Source: Gordionus sp. m RMFG-2023
Lineage: Eukaryota > Nematomorpha > Gordioida > Chordodea > Parachordodidae
Direction: 5' to 3'
DNA length: 64,000 nucleotides
NCBI RefSeq assembly: GCF_954871325.1
Contig: NC_088777.1
Location: 32,341,366-32,405,365, forward strand
Part shown: piece after piece, positions 34,338-46,439 of the stretch
How the letters are laid out: the number at the start of each line of letters is the position of its first letter
Numbering within the stretch: the first letter of the stretch is position 1
Notes under the pieces: generated by a model
What the model was told of the DNA's origin: nothing
Databases searched by the model: none
What the model saw: only the letters and a program-made list of their open reading frames with translations
Program-made: the position numbers and the translations under genes

Positions 34338-34724
34338 GGTTCCCGTTCTAAATCGCTAAAACAAAAATCGCTAAAAATTGGGAACATGGCTTATATCCCC
34401 TAGAAAATTTTTAAAGTAAATTTGAAATTAATATTAATAGATACTAGGGGACTAAACACTTGTATTTAAATTGAAAATTTAAAAAAAATCGCTAAAATGG
34501 AAGAAATATCATCCATATTCCCAATTTGATTCCCAAAACTGGGATTTTGGATGATATTTCTTCCATTTTGGCGATTTTTTTTAAATTTTCAATTTAAATA
34601 CAAGTGTTTAGTCCCCTAGTATCTATTAATATTAATTTCAAATTTACTTTAAAAATTTTCTAGGAGATATAAGCCATGTTCCCTATTTTTAGCGATTTTT
34701 GTTTTAGCGATTTAGAACCTATCC
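34338..34724. mobile_element. 387-bp near-perfect hairpin MITE nested in hAT
   Basis: Arms of about 185 bp (34,338-34,520 and 34,545-34,724) are almost exact reverse complements around a short loop. Flanked by CTGCAAAAC (34,329-34,337 and 34,725-34,733). A 9-bp duplication and long arms fit a Mutator-like or foldback MITE. The high arm identity suggests recent origin or conversion. Confidence 0.85.
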
Positions 34725-36071
34725 CTGCAAAACTACCGCAATTGGAAATCTAAATTTTAAATATTTATTCGAAAAACATGTCTAGTTTGTAAATTTCTTT
34801 CTTTCCTGTTTTATTTTTATCCAATAATAAATCAACATCATTTCATTCATATAAGTCAGTACAGGGTAGTATATCAACATCGATTGCAATACAAAAATAT
34901 TCTCAAAAATAATAAATAATACAGATGCAACTACATTTGCGGAAATCGTATACATCTATCATTTAGTTCATCATTCACCGAGCTATATCATCACAATGTG
35001 AGTCGAATCTTTTTCTCATGATATTTAAAGACTCCAATATAAGTGCAAACCTTACTTGTAGCAGAACAAAAATGAGTAAGGCTATCATAAGTGTTTTAGT
35101 ACCTGAATCCTAGAGGTAAATTCTAGACGATTTGAAAGATGGGCATCCATATGCAATTCTAACAGATGCATCTAATAAGGGAAATATTAAAACATTTCCC
35201 TCGATCCTTCGCTATTTCAACATGAATAAGAACATTTCAATAAAACTGTTAAAATTATTTCCTCGGATAGTGAAAAATGCAAGAAGGCAATGAATGTACT
35301 ATCTGTGGATGTCGAAATAATTGTGATGAAATGTTTTAACGAATTTAGTTAATCAACTAAAAGAGTTAATGAATTAAAAGAGTTGGTGAAGTGGTCTGAC
35401 TTGGATTGGTGTGGGTTGTTGTAATATATACCTATCAGGTTGTTGTCATTAATACCTGCCATCGATAGAATTTTAAATTTTACAAACCCTTAAAAAAATA
35501 CTTCTTAAATAAAGATTTTAAAAGCTGTCCTAAAATTTTGAAAAATTTTTTCGAGTATGAAATGGCAGAAACATATTTGGGATTCGTTTCACATATAGGA
35601 AATCTCACGCAGTTAATATTCAGTTGCAATCAGAATATTCTTTATTAAAAAAGATTCACAAATCATTCTACAGCTCTGTTCATCTCTACGGTTAAAAATT
35701 GATAATAAATTTTATGACGCTATTGCTAAAAATATTATATTAAAATGTTCAAATAATACTCTAATTAATACATTTTTAAATGTAGCAGATATTTTTATTA
35801 AGACAATTTTAGAATATTTACAATCAAAATTTGATTTTAATAACTCTATTCAGAAACCATCAATTGATGGTTTTTATAATTTAATAAATATATTAAAAAT
35901 ACCGAAAGACATTGATGCCTTGTTTGTGGAGATTGTAATTCTCTTTATTTAATATGATTCGCTAAAATACTTAAAGTTATATGGTCTAAAAGCAGAGGAG
36001 AAATGGGTAGAATTTTTTCGTAATAACGATAAATCCCCATGCTTGGAAAAAATATACGAGTATGTCTCCTT

Positions 36072-36622
36072 ACCTCATTCTAATGCCTCTTCCGAGCACA
36101 TTTTTGATTAGGACTGCCTGGAAAAATAAGAGAAATCGAATTGCTTTAATAACATTCGAGGCCGAGCTAATGGTTAAACAAATATATAATATGTCATGCC
36201 ATGAATTTTATAAATATCTCAATAACGACGATAAACATATAGTTCTATTATTTAAATTTCAAATAAAATATAATCAAGTTTTAGCAATGGCGCCATAAAA
36301 TTTATTGTCAATTTTTAATTGTAAAGATGAACACATCTGCAGCACATTCTAATGCCTCATCCTAGCGCATTTTTAGCCTGATTAGGACTGCCAGGAAAAA
36401 GGAGAGAAATCGGATTGCTTTAACAACATTAGAGGCCGAGCTAATGGTTAAAACAAATATATAATATGTCATGCCAGGAATTTTATAAATATCTCAATAA
36501 CGACGCTAAAATTTATTTCTATTATTTAAATCTCAAATAAAATATAATTTAGTTTTAGCAATGGCGCCATAAAATTTATTGTCAATTTTTAACTGTAAAG
36601 ATGAACACATCTGCAGCATAAT
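36072..36622 (+). repeat. tandem duplication of the hATC region (about 275 bp x 2)
   Basis: The two units share CATTCTAATGCCTC starts and AACACATCTGCAGCA ends. They differ by roughly one base in ten to fifteen, so the duplication is old. The first unit has 78 open codons; the second is interrupted. Confidence 0.75.
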
Positions 36623-36917
36623 TTTGTGAATCTTTGTTTAGATTCTTCTGATTATAACTATACATTAACAGCATGTAGTAGATTTCTTACATGTGTCTGC
36701 CATTCATTATTGAAAAAAATTTTCAAAATGTTAGGACAGCTTTTATAATCTTTAAAGAAATATTTTTTTAAAGGTTTATAAAATTTTAAAATTCTATCGA
36801 TGGTGGGTATTAGGAACATATCGCAACCAACATTGTGCTGACCAATTATATCATTGGTGCTGACTCAATTCTGTAAATACACTCTGTTTTTACAAAATTC
36901 ACTGAGGCATTATCAGA

Positions 36918-37202
36918 TCAGAAAGCTGACATGCAATTTATTGATAATCTCGAATCTGCTATATTTACCATTATATGGTTAGCTATGTCTTTAGATTTTT
37001 CACTATTTGAGGGGAAAATATTTAATAGTTTTATTGAAATGACCTTAATTTTGTTGAAATAGCGGAGGATCAAGGGAAATATTTTAATATTTCTCTTATT
37101 AGATGCATCTGTTAGAATTGCATATGTATGCCCATCTTTCAAATCGTCAGGAATTGACCTCCCGGATTTAGGTCCTAAAACATTGATGATAGCCTTGCTC
37201 AT
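36918..37202 (-). pseudogene. hAT transposase fragment, inverted copy
   Basis: Reads MSKAIINVLGPKSG, DDLKDGHTYAILTDASNKRN and LILRYFNKIK, corresponding to the plus-strand copy at about 35,068-35,230. ILTDASNKGN-type motifs belong to a hAT subgroup. This is the better-preserved copy; the other has stops. Confidence 0.7.
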
Positions 37203-38769
37203 TTTTGTTCTACAAGTATAGTTTTCATTTATATTAGAGTAGTTAAATATTATGGGGAAAAGATTCTATCAACATTGTGATGATAATTTCTGTGAATGTT
37301 GTACTACAAGATAAGTGATTAAAATTGCCGCAACTGTAGTTGCATCTGTATTATTTCTTATTTTTGGAGTATCTAATTATGTATTTAAACATGATAAGTG
37401 ATAATTAAGCGCCTATCCCTATAATGTTATACGCACACACGGTAGATTTCCAAGCGGTCGTTTTGCGTGACATTCACATAAAATATATTTTTTGTAAAAT
37501 TAAAATCGTTTTTTTTTATAAAATTTTATCTTGTTTACATTCTTATATATTTAAATAAGATCGTTGGTTTTTTTTATAAATTAATATACAGTGTTGTGAT
37601 GATTTAATGAAACATATTGACGATTTAATTTAAAGACATGCATATATAATTATAATTTTTACAAATGTACAACAAAAGAAATCATAAAAGAAATTTCAAT
37701 AATGTTTTGTCTATATTTTAATTATTTTTGCAAATATTATCATTTTATATGAATGGGTTTAAATTTAATCCTCAATATGTTTCATTAAATTATCACAACA
37801 CTGTATTTTAATAAATCAAGATGTTATTTTATTTTGAAAAATAGTTATTGACTTTGTATTTATATAAACTAATTATAAAAAATAATAGGCGGATAATTAA
37901 GTCAATTTAAAATCCCGGAAGTCCGGCACTTTTATTTTTAGCACTTTTTATATTTCTACCGCAATTTTCATATTTCTCCCGCCGCATAATACCAAATTTC
38001 TCCCGCATAATACCAAATTTCTCCCGCAATTTGAAAATTTTGACCTGGTAACCCTGATTTTTAACCATTAAAGAAATAATTTTTTAAAATTTTTATTAAT
38101 ATAAATTTTACAGAATCAAATTCTAAAGGTAGAATTAAAATATCTAAATTTGAGATCATAATGATTTATATCGAATAATATTCTAAATCTAATTATATAC
38201 CCTATATTCGCTCGTCCTATATTCTCTCCGCTCATATTTCCTCAGGTTCAATCGGGTTTAGTGAATTTTATATTTTAAATCATATATTAACATATTTGTA
38301 AAATTGGGAATGCAAATATTAATTTTATGAGATTTATATATATTTCAATATATTTTCAATATAAATGGTATAATCTATAAATATTACAGATATTACTTAG
38401 TGATGATAGATTTGTGCGAATAGGCATCATGTTAATTTATAGGGTTGGATTAAAACCATATCCACGCTCATTTTATCTGATGATAATAGTTAGAATGAAG
38501 TTATTGAACAAGAAGATTTACAGAAATTGATATAAATTAAAGAAAGGCAGGAGAAAATACTCAAAGAGGGTCAACGATTGCAGAGAAAAAATTGGAAAGA
38601 TAATTACTGGATTTGTTGATTTTAAAAGATTGGATAGGAAGGAAAATATTTTGCATTTTTGCGAGTCTGCTACTGTAGCACTCTGATTTATTTATTTTTT
38701 ATACTAAATCTTATTTGACTATAATTCCATTTAATTTATCATATTTTTATATAAATATTTTTAATATAG

Positions 38770-38910
38770 GTTAGCGTTGAAAGATCTTTTTCACATTTGA
38801 AATTCATTCTTTCCCCGCATATATCGAGGATGAGCGAACAACTCTTGGAAGATATTGAGTTAATAGGTCAAAATAAAATTTTTAAAATTGATACAGACTA
38901 TATGCTCTGA
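38770..38910 (+). pseudogene. hAT transposase C-terminal relic (46 codons)
   Basis: VSVERSFSHLKFILSPHISR, then MSEQLLEDIELIGQ to a TGA. SVERSFSxLK is the hATC core. Upstream sequence to 38,440 may belong to the same relic but is not readable in one frame. No ends were found. Confidence 0.65.
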
Positions 38911-39077
38911 AAAAGTTTTATTTTTTAAATATAATTTATGTCTAGTATTTTAATTATGATTTAAAATAGTAATTTTTTTTATGTACAAATTAAATATTCC
39001 TAAACCCGAGATAAAAAATATCCCCCTGAACCCAACCCAAATCGAACTCAGTTTATATTTTTGCCGGGTTCACATCC

Positions 39078-39340
39078 TTGCATTTTACGTGATACGTGAT
39101 AGCGCATATGCCCTCTAACGTTGAGTATCAACAGAGCTACGCTAGGTTTTCCTCATTTCCATCTAATTGGAAACAAAGTTAATTTGGGTATTAGAAATAA
39201 AATATGAGAAACCCTTCACACGTTTGTGGGCAAGCCGCACGTACTTGTACGCTCAACATTCCAAAGAAGTTACAGACGTCCATAGGCTTAAGATCAAAAG
39301 GAGCGGGACAAAAAAACGAGCCTATGCCCAAGAACTGTAG
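39078..39340 (+). repeat. dispersed repeat, copy A
   Basis: Related at nucleotide level to the minus strand of 48,105-48,405. Shared blocks include ACGTGATACGTGAT/ACGTCATACGTCAT, AGAGCTACGCT, CCATCTAATTGG and GGGCAAGCCGCA. More GC-rich than the surroundings. This copy has stops in the frame that is open in copy B. Family unknown. Confidence 0.5.
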
Positions 39341-39509
39341 TTTAAGTTAATTACTTTAAGGGTTGGTTATGGCTGATTTCTAGTTTAAGATTTTTATAGA
39401 AATTAAGATGAAATAAAGTACATACCAATCCAGTTTGCTATTAGTCCTAATTTAGAAACGTCCCATAGTTGATTTTGGTGATTAAAAATATACAACACTG
39501 ATGATTATT

Positions 39510-41428
39510 TCATTTGAAATATCTTTCCTTTATCCTGAAGAGTTTTTTAATGGACTTTTTGCAGTTATTTAATTTAATAAATTGTTTCATATTTAAATTT
39601 AACTCCATTATATCTTTTATGGTCTTATAGTACCAGAGGGATTTGTATTTTGTATATTCTTTTTTATTATAGGTGTAAAGCCAAGTAATAGCATCATGGA
39701 CAAGATTTTGATCAGAGTTTCTTATGATATGGGCCAGAAATTGAATACGGCGTTTCCTCAGGGTGATGTGTATCGGAGTATGCTTAGATGCTCTCCATAA
39801 ATTGTTGTTTGATATAACCTTCGGATAAAAAATTCCATTTATGATTCTAAAGCAGTTATTTATAAAGGATTGGTCTCCTATTTTCTGTTTTGTTAAATTC
39901 CCATAAGTCCCCTCCAAAAAGTAATATGGGGATGATTGTAGAATTGAAGATTCTAAGTCTGGTGTGAACAGAGATCTCCTTCGTCTTCCATAACTTCATA
40001 TACTTGTGAAAAGCCCCTTTTGCCTTTTGTATTCTGGTTTTCATCTCTTCTTTACAACAGCCCTTGTTATCCAAAAGTACGCCTAGGTATTTTATTTTTT
40101 CTACTACCTTAATGATATTGCCATCAATTATGATATTTGGATTCTGGGCAGCACTCGGAGAAGGAAGAATAACTGTTTTATTAAAATTGATTTTTAAACC
40201 CATTTTTAGACTTAAGTTTACTAATAGTTGTAATATATTTTCCGTTTCTTTAATACTTAAGGACACTACAGCGATGTCATCTGCGTATGATATTATTCTG
40301 TTCTCTAGATGTAACTTTGAGTTGGAGCTTAGATCCATTAAACATGCAGCTCCTGAAACTTCTTTAATAATTTTATGCATTATAATATTGAACAGTAAAG
40401 GTGAAAGTACGCATCCTTGTTTTACGCCTTTCTTTATCTTAAAAGGGGGGGGATATTTTATTGTTAATTTTTATACAGCCGGTGAGATTCGTATAATGAT
40501 TTTTTATTATGTGGATTATGTTTGATTCAATCTCGCATTCCGACAATGTCTTCCAAAGAGCATCATGATTTACATTGTCAAACGCTCTGCTGAAATCAAC
40601 GAAGGTGAAGTAGGCGGGAATTTTGTATTTCCAACATTTTTGTATTATTATTTTTAGTGCTAAAATTGGTTCTAGCATATTTTTCTTTGGCCTGTAGGCA
40701 CAAATATATTTCGGAAGTAAGGTTGGCCGAGATGACATAATTCTGTTCTTTATCAGCACCATGAATACTTTAGATACAGTATATGTTAGGGCTATAGCCC
40801 GATTATCTTTGAAGCTTTTTGGGTCTTTAATCTTGGGGAAATTACATAATAAATATATATTCCATTCTTTAGGAGTTTCGCCACTATCCCAGATTTTGTT
40901 TAAGAGGGGTAATAGATAGGAGGATATAGTGTTTCATGCACTTTTTAGATGTTCGGCAGTTATTCCGTCAAGCCCAGGAGCTTTATTATTACGTAGTTTA
41001 GTGATAGCTTTCTTAATTTCATAGGTGGAAAAACCAGACGGAGGCGAGATTGAGCGTACGCTTGTGCTTGTTTGGCAGAAAGCTTTTCTTGAGTCAAAGA
41101 TCTTCATATAATAATCTACCCATAAAGCTAATTGTTCATCTTGATCTACAATTTGTTTTCCGTTTTTTAGAACTAGAGATGGGAGTTTTTTAAAACTGTA
41201 GGGTTTACAAAAATAGTTCAGTTTGTTATATGCATCATATATTCTATTTTCCTTCATATCTTTATCTATTTCAAAAGCTTTCTTAGCAATGTATGTCCTT
41301 CTATCACTCCTCAAACGTTTTTGTATGTCCTTCCATAAGTCTTTGTTTAAAATATTTCCTTCTCTGAGTTGATTTATTTTGATTACTGTCTCGTTTGTTA
41401 GCCATTCCTTACTTAGAAAGATATTCAC
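39510..41428 (-). pseudogene. LINE reverse transcriptase, several frames
   Basis: In order: KLRNNKAPGLDGITAEHLKS (to 40,934), an out-of-frame stretch with PKIKDPKSF, FTFVDFSRAFDNVNHDALWK (about 40,590), then SYADDIAVVS (about 40,260-40,290) and KYLGVLLDNKGCC. It ends with a C-terminal region to 39,510. At least three frame changes, so it is not functional. Confidence 0.82.
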
Positions 41429-42401
41429 ATTTGGTAGTGTATCTTGTATGACTCTATGATGTCTCTTTTAAAAAGATTCCAAACAGCATTTACATTTCTA
41501 TTTTCGGTCGTATTTAAAAACATGTCTCTTTTCCTGGTTAACGCTTGGTCTAGTATTTGTAGATTTTGGTGTGATTGTGCCTTTATTTGTTTTCTTGGAA
41601 GTATGGGTTTAAGAGAGTTTACTCTGTAGCCTGGTGTATTTGGGCTATTTTTGTGATGATATTTCCATATATTTTTTACAAACATCTTTGCGACTACCAA
41701 TCTATGATCTGATAATTTGATGTTCGTGGACACTTTAACATCCTCGAACCATTCATGGATATTTGATATGAAAAATTTGGATTTTTGATTTGCTCTCACG
41801 AAAGTAAGTGTGTTCATCTCGTTATGGTTGAAAAAGGTGTTCTCTATTTTCAGATTTTTGGTTCTGCAAAAATTAAATAATCTGATGCTATCCTCCTTAT
41901 TGATTTGCTGCATGCTCGCACTTCCAATAATATTATTATCATATTCCTCATTTTTGCCAATTCTTAGGTTGAGGTCTCCTAAGATTATAATATTATACCT
42001 CAAAGGCAGAGAATTTATTAGAGTAATTATTTCGTTTAGTTGAGTCTCTCTTTCCTCTTTGGTGGGGCATACAAATTTACTAAAATTGTGGGTCTGAATT
42101 TTGTATTCAGATACAGGAGACCACATCTTTCTGATATAGGTACAAATTTAATTATTGATTTTTGTATTCGTCTGCTTGCTAGGAAAGCTATTCCTGACCA
42201 GCTATTAAGGGTGATACCAGAACAAAACAACTTATATTCATTAAAGTCAGCTGTAGTATTTCCTGGACTATGAGTCTCCTGAATGCCAATGATGTCTAAT
42301 TTCATGGACGCAAAATCTCTTAGTAGCACTACTAATTTATTATTCAAACCATTAATATTAAGGGACCCAATAAGTAATTTACCGTACACTGTGTTCTCCA
42401 T
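41425..42401 (-). pseudogene. LINE endonuclease (APE fold), two frames
   Basis: Begins MENTVYGKLLIGSLNINGLN with IIGIQETHS (catalytic Glu) and VNLYAPPK. It shifts frame between 42,126 and 42,036 and resumes with IIILGDLNLRIGK (metal-binding Asp/Asn) and LSDHRLVVAKM (catalytic Asp-His). All canonical APE motifs are visible, so only the frame change breaks this part. Confidence 0.82.
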
Positions 42402-42420
42402 ATCAGTTAACGCTTAAAAC

Positions 42421-44180
42421 TCAGTTTCAGTATATTTCGGTTTACACTAAGGTGAGAGTTGGTAAAACAAAGAACATGATTAACGTGATTATAGTAAAAT
42501 TAAAAATTGAAAATAATTGTAAAATTGAAAAATAATTGGAAAAATAATAAGAGTGTTATATTGAGCTTGTGTTTTATAAAGTAGGACTAAAATAATAATA
42601 TGGGAAAAGTGGGTGGGATTTCTTTATTTCTATATATTTTTATAATATAGTTAATAATAAAACATGTTTAAAAGAAAAGATTTTTCCTTTCCATTCAACT
42701 AAGACTATAGGATTCAAGGGAAAACAAAATCAAAAGTTAACGTTAGGCAGATTAAATAATATTTAAAAAAATAAAAATAATTGTAGGATAGATGATTTTT
42801 AAAATTTTTGCTAGTAAATTATATTTATATAGAGACATTAAAATAAAAAATATATAAATAAAAATTTTGTTATTTTATTAATATTGAGAAATATTTCTTC
42901 ATGCTCACCTAAGCTGAACCTTAACCCTTTTTAAATTTTTAGCTCCGAACTGAGGCCCCATTTTTTTGGGTTCACATTCTTAAAATATATCTTTTTGACA
43001 TAGGAGACATTGAACACTAATATTTTCTATATCACCAGCCTTCACTTGTAATTTAAAATATTTTTCGAAGCTCGGCCAAGGTATTTTAACATTTAAGTCC
43101 GTTGATTTAGTATTACGTGTAGAAAAGGATGGCACCAGCGGTGTATTGCTTAAAATTGGCGGGGAAAAGGGGGTGGGGGGTTGGCTACGGTTTTATATAT
43201 ATTACCAAAGAATATGTTACATATAAAATAGATTTTTTTTTATTATGAATATGAATAAATTCTTAATAATATTATATTTTAAAAATAACGTCATAACTAT
43301 TGAAATCAATACATAGAAATATGAATTCGAAAAAGTTCCATAAATTTTTCATTTATTTTGTGTTTTTTGGGCTGTATTTTTCTCTGGAACCGCGATAATT
43401 TGTTTTCCATTTTTGGTTACATGGATATCGAAGATTCATTAATATTTATGAACATTTAAATTAAAAAAATTTACTCTTCAACTCCACCATTTATCCATCA
43501 TGATAAAAATAATAACATAAAAGTCCCTTTCAGACTTGACAGTTCTGCAGGAAAGAGTAGCCACAGAGTTAAGAATTTTTAAAATTTATTATTAGGAATA
43601 TCTTTATCGATATTTTTTCCAAGTTCAGCAATCGTTTCATATACATTTATTTTGAATATTTGGTAGATTCTTTGCTTCTCGCCAAATCGCGCATCTAGGT
43701 TCCTATGTCAATTTTCATTTTGAAAAAAGAATATATCGGAAATAATTTCTAAAATAAAAAATTAACTCGATTCAAATTCGCCCTCGTTTTCAAAGCTATC
43801 CATCAAACGGGACTCAAAGTAATTATAAATTGGTCTATTTTTAATCTTAAAAGTTTTGGATTTTTTTATAGTATATTTTTAAATAAATGTATTCTGAATC
43901 GAGAGATATCTGTAAATATTTACCTGCATAGAGCATCTACATAAAAAAGTGGGTATATTTGCTTTAATTTTTTTGAAGTGGGGTGGGCATCAAAAGGGAG
44001 CGAGAGGTAGGGAAAATAAACACTATTTGTAGATTAAAGATAAAAATAACTGATAAATTTATTTATTTATTAAAAGATAATTATTTCTCATTCTTTCACG
44101 GATAACATTATAGTACAGGTTGAAGTTGTACACGCTAGTGGCTAATGTTTAGAATACGGTTGGCAACGGTTCCATGTCAA
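42421..44180. other. AT-rich noncoding DNA
   Basis: No gene or complete element recognised. A G-rich patch (43,158-43,185) and a diverged 'gggttcacat' repeat near 42,960, also seen near 39,060, are the only landmarks. Confidence 0.5.
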
Positions 44181-44184
44181 TTCA

Positions 44185-44441
44185 GCGAAACTTTTATCGC
44201 GAAATACTTTTTCAATGAATTTTATAGCGAAACTTTTATCGCGAATCCACATTAGCGAATACTTTTCCGCGAAAACAATATCGCGAATTATTTATAGCGA
44301 AACTCTTATCGCGAAACCTTTAAAGCGAATACATTAGAGCGAAATTTTTATCGCGAATCAATAATCGCGAAAATTTTATAGCGAAGTCAATATCGCGAAA
44401 CATAAATCGCGAAGACAATATAGCGAAAACTATTTCGCGAA
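44185..44441 (+). repeat. 14-bp-period array with invariant GCGAA core
   Basis: GCGAA starts at 44,185 and then at every 14th base to 44,437, in 18 of 19 register positions (44,213 is the exception). The nine bases between cores vary widely (for example acttttatc, tccacatta, gtcaatatc), though many end in ATC, giving TCGCGAA. A simple decaying satellite should vary in all columns; here five columns are fixed and nine drift. CpG-containing cores in very AT-rich DNA suggest sequence-specific protein binding. Function unknown. Confidence 0.9.
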
Positions 44442-44575
44442 ATATAACGCGGCCTATTATTATTTTTTTATTTTTATTAAAATAATTTATTTTATTTATA
44501 TTTAATGTTTATATTTTATTTATCAATAAATAAACATATTATATGATATATATTTTTTATTTATATTATTATAAT

Positions 44576-44738
44576 ATGAAATGAAATGAAATGAAATGAA
44601 ATGAAATGAAATGAAATGAAATGAAATGAAATGAAATGAAATGAAATGAAATGAAATGAAATGAAATGAAATGAAATGAAATGAAATGAAATGAAATGAA
44701 ATGAAATGAAATGAAATGAAATGAAATGAAATGAAATG
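44576..44738 (+). repeat. (ATGAA)n microsatellite, about 32 units
   Basis: Uninterrupted pentanucleotide array. Its minus strand reads as an open frame of FHFIS repeats, which has no meaning as a gene. Confidence 0.97.
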
Positions 44739-45135
44739 GGTATCGTGCCGCATGATATACTTTTTTTTTGTGTTTTGATGTTTTGTCGCGTGACTTTTTG
44801 CTAAATTTATCTTAAGCTTAAAGTTTATGTGCTCAATTTAACAAGCTGATTGCTCAATATATACTTAATATATAAATATTACCTTATGATTCCTTCACAT
44901 TTTAGAAAATATGATAGTTATAATATTACTATGTATTACAAATGCACCAGGCCATTATGTGTGGGTAAAGGGATATTTAAAAACAATATCTTTCATATAT
45001 CCAAACAATGCACTGGTATATTTTTTGTTAACCTTATATAAAATAATCATATTATAGCTCTTGCCTGCTTAGAAAGTTTATCTAAAATATTTTCTCCAGC
45101 ATCATTTGAGACCATAACCAACCCAGGTAAATTAT

Positions 45136-45410
45136 AGAATATATTACTATTATGCTATCTTGTTAACCTGGAAATTTTCTTCTTAGAATATATTACTAAT
45201 ATGCTATCTTGTTAACCTGGAAATTTTCTTCTTAGCATCAATTGATAATCCATTCAGGAACTCCAACTAATCAAGGTAAATTTAAAATATGCTATCTTGT
45301 TAACCTGGAAATTTTAATCTTAGCATCATTTATAATCCATTCAGGAACTCCAACCAATCAAGGTAAATTTAAAATATGCTACTAGTTTTATCTGGAAATT
45401 ATCTTTTATA
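45136..45410 (+). repeat. short tandem duplications (49 and about 86-89 bp)
   Basis: A 49-bp unit containing CTTGTTAACCTGGAAATTTT occurs at 45,136-45,184 and 45,185-45,233. The same core returns at about 45,287 and, diverged, at 45,376 within a longer unit that includes ATCCATTCAGGAACTCCAAC. Confidence 0.8.
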
Positions 45411-45689
45411 ACCATTGAAGATTATTCAATAAATCAATTAATTTTTTTAAAGCAAAATGCCCAATATAAATTTATTAAATCTAAATTTAATAAAAATCTA
45501 CTATTTTCTAATAATTATTTATATTCTCAAAATAGAGAAAACTATTATATGCATACATAGATATTTATTAATTATTAGGTTTTTACCTAAAAATTCACAT
45601 CTCTCTTTATCAATATTATGATCATGCTGTCAAAATTTTCATTTTTAATGCTTTTTATACCAAATTTACACCATTTTATATAATATTGA

Positions 45690-46090
45690 TATGCAAAAAG
45701 TAATTACCATCATTTTATATATTACTATTGAAATACAAATTGCAATCATTATTTTATATACCACCTATTGATATACAAATTGTAATCATTATTTTATATA
45801 CAATTAATATTCAATTGCAATATATACAAATTTTTATGCACCACCATCAATATACAGTCTTAATAAATATAATTTTATAATTGATATGCAAATTGCAATC
45901 TTTATTTTATATACCTTCATCAATATATAGTCTCAATAAATATAAATTTATATACTATTGATATATAAATTGCAATTATTATTTTATATAGCATTATTAT
46001 ACAATTGCAATCATTATTTTATATTTATCAATCACAATAATAATATTTATATATACTATTGATATAATTGCAAAAGTAATAATAAAATTG
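45690..46090 (+). repeat. degenerate AT-rich satellite (TTGCAATCATTATTTTATATA)
   Basis: At least six irregular copies of a motif built around ATATACAAATTGCAATCATT followed by ATTTTATATA, with variable spacing. Probably a degenerated minisatellite. Confidence 0.65.
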
Positions 46091-46160
46091 TTAGGCTTAT
46101 ATTTCATTATTCTTACAACATGCATGCTTATTCATTATATCATATTTTTTTATAAGTAAT

Positions 46161-46379
46161 GTTGTTAAACGGCTCGATTTGAGCCGATTTTTAAAAACGG
46201 CTAACTCAATATTTTATCCGAAAAAATATTAGGCAAGCCAGCACACCTTGCTCAGAGGTGGCATAAAGGTTTGGCATCTATTAGCTAAATCTCGAGGCTT
46301 AGTCAATATTTTGCTAGCGAAAATTTGAGTTAGCCGTTTTTAAAAACTCGACCTAAATCGAGCCTTTTAACAATATTTT
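46161..46379. mobile_element. 219-bp palindromic MITE (GTTGTTAA ends)
   Basis: Inverted ends share GTTGTTAAA.CGGCTCGATTT and AAAAACGGCTAACTCAA. Possible 8-bp duplication TAAGTAAT on both sides. The ends resemble TAGTGTTGTTAA of the large element at 52,301-61,172, so they may belong to one hAT-like group. Confidence 0.65.
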
Positions 46380-46439
46380 TAAGTAATATCTAAATAATCA
46401 GATATTTATATGAATAAATACGTATGACAAATAGCTCTA

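Larger units (their letters stand above)
34256..38056 (+). mobile_element. hAT element, 3.8 kb, rearranged and broken
   Basis: Ends CAGGGTTGCCATGTCTCCC and, reverse-complemented, CAGGGTTACCAGGTCAAAAT. Perfect 8-bp duplication ATTTTTAA (34,248-34,255; 38,057-38,064). Inside, about 34,900-35,570 and 36,680-37,370 are inverted copies of the 5' transposase region. About 36,072-36,344 and 36,345-36,622 are tandem copies of the hATC region (SNASSEHIFSLIRTAWKNKR, then ELMVKQIYNMSC). A 387-bp hairpin element interrupts the left end. No usable transposase frame remains. Confidence 0.88.
39440..42420 (-). mobile_element. APE-type LINE (RTE-like), degenerate
   Basis: The minus strand encodes endonuclease then reverse transcriptase. 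The 5' side is at about 42,420, with no recognisable promoter; the 3' side fades at about 39,440. The frame changes several times. Unlike the LINE in rbfox, the RT YADD motif is preserved. The C-terminal tail (LWRASKHTPIHITLRKRRIQ) resembles RTE-type elements; the exact clade is not certain. Confidence 0.82.

Noticed and set aside
44185-44441. CRISPR array
   Set aside because: A 5-bp repeat with 9-bp spacers in an animal genome does not fit any CRISPR layout.
44523-44753. 76-codon minus-strand frame of FHFIS repeats
   Set aside because: Pure translation of the pentanucleotide microsatellite.
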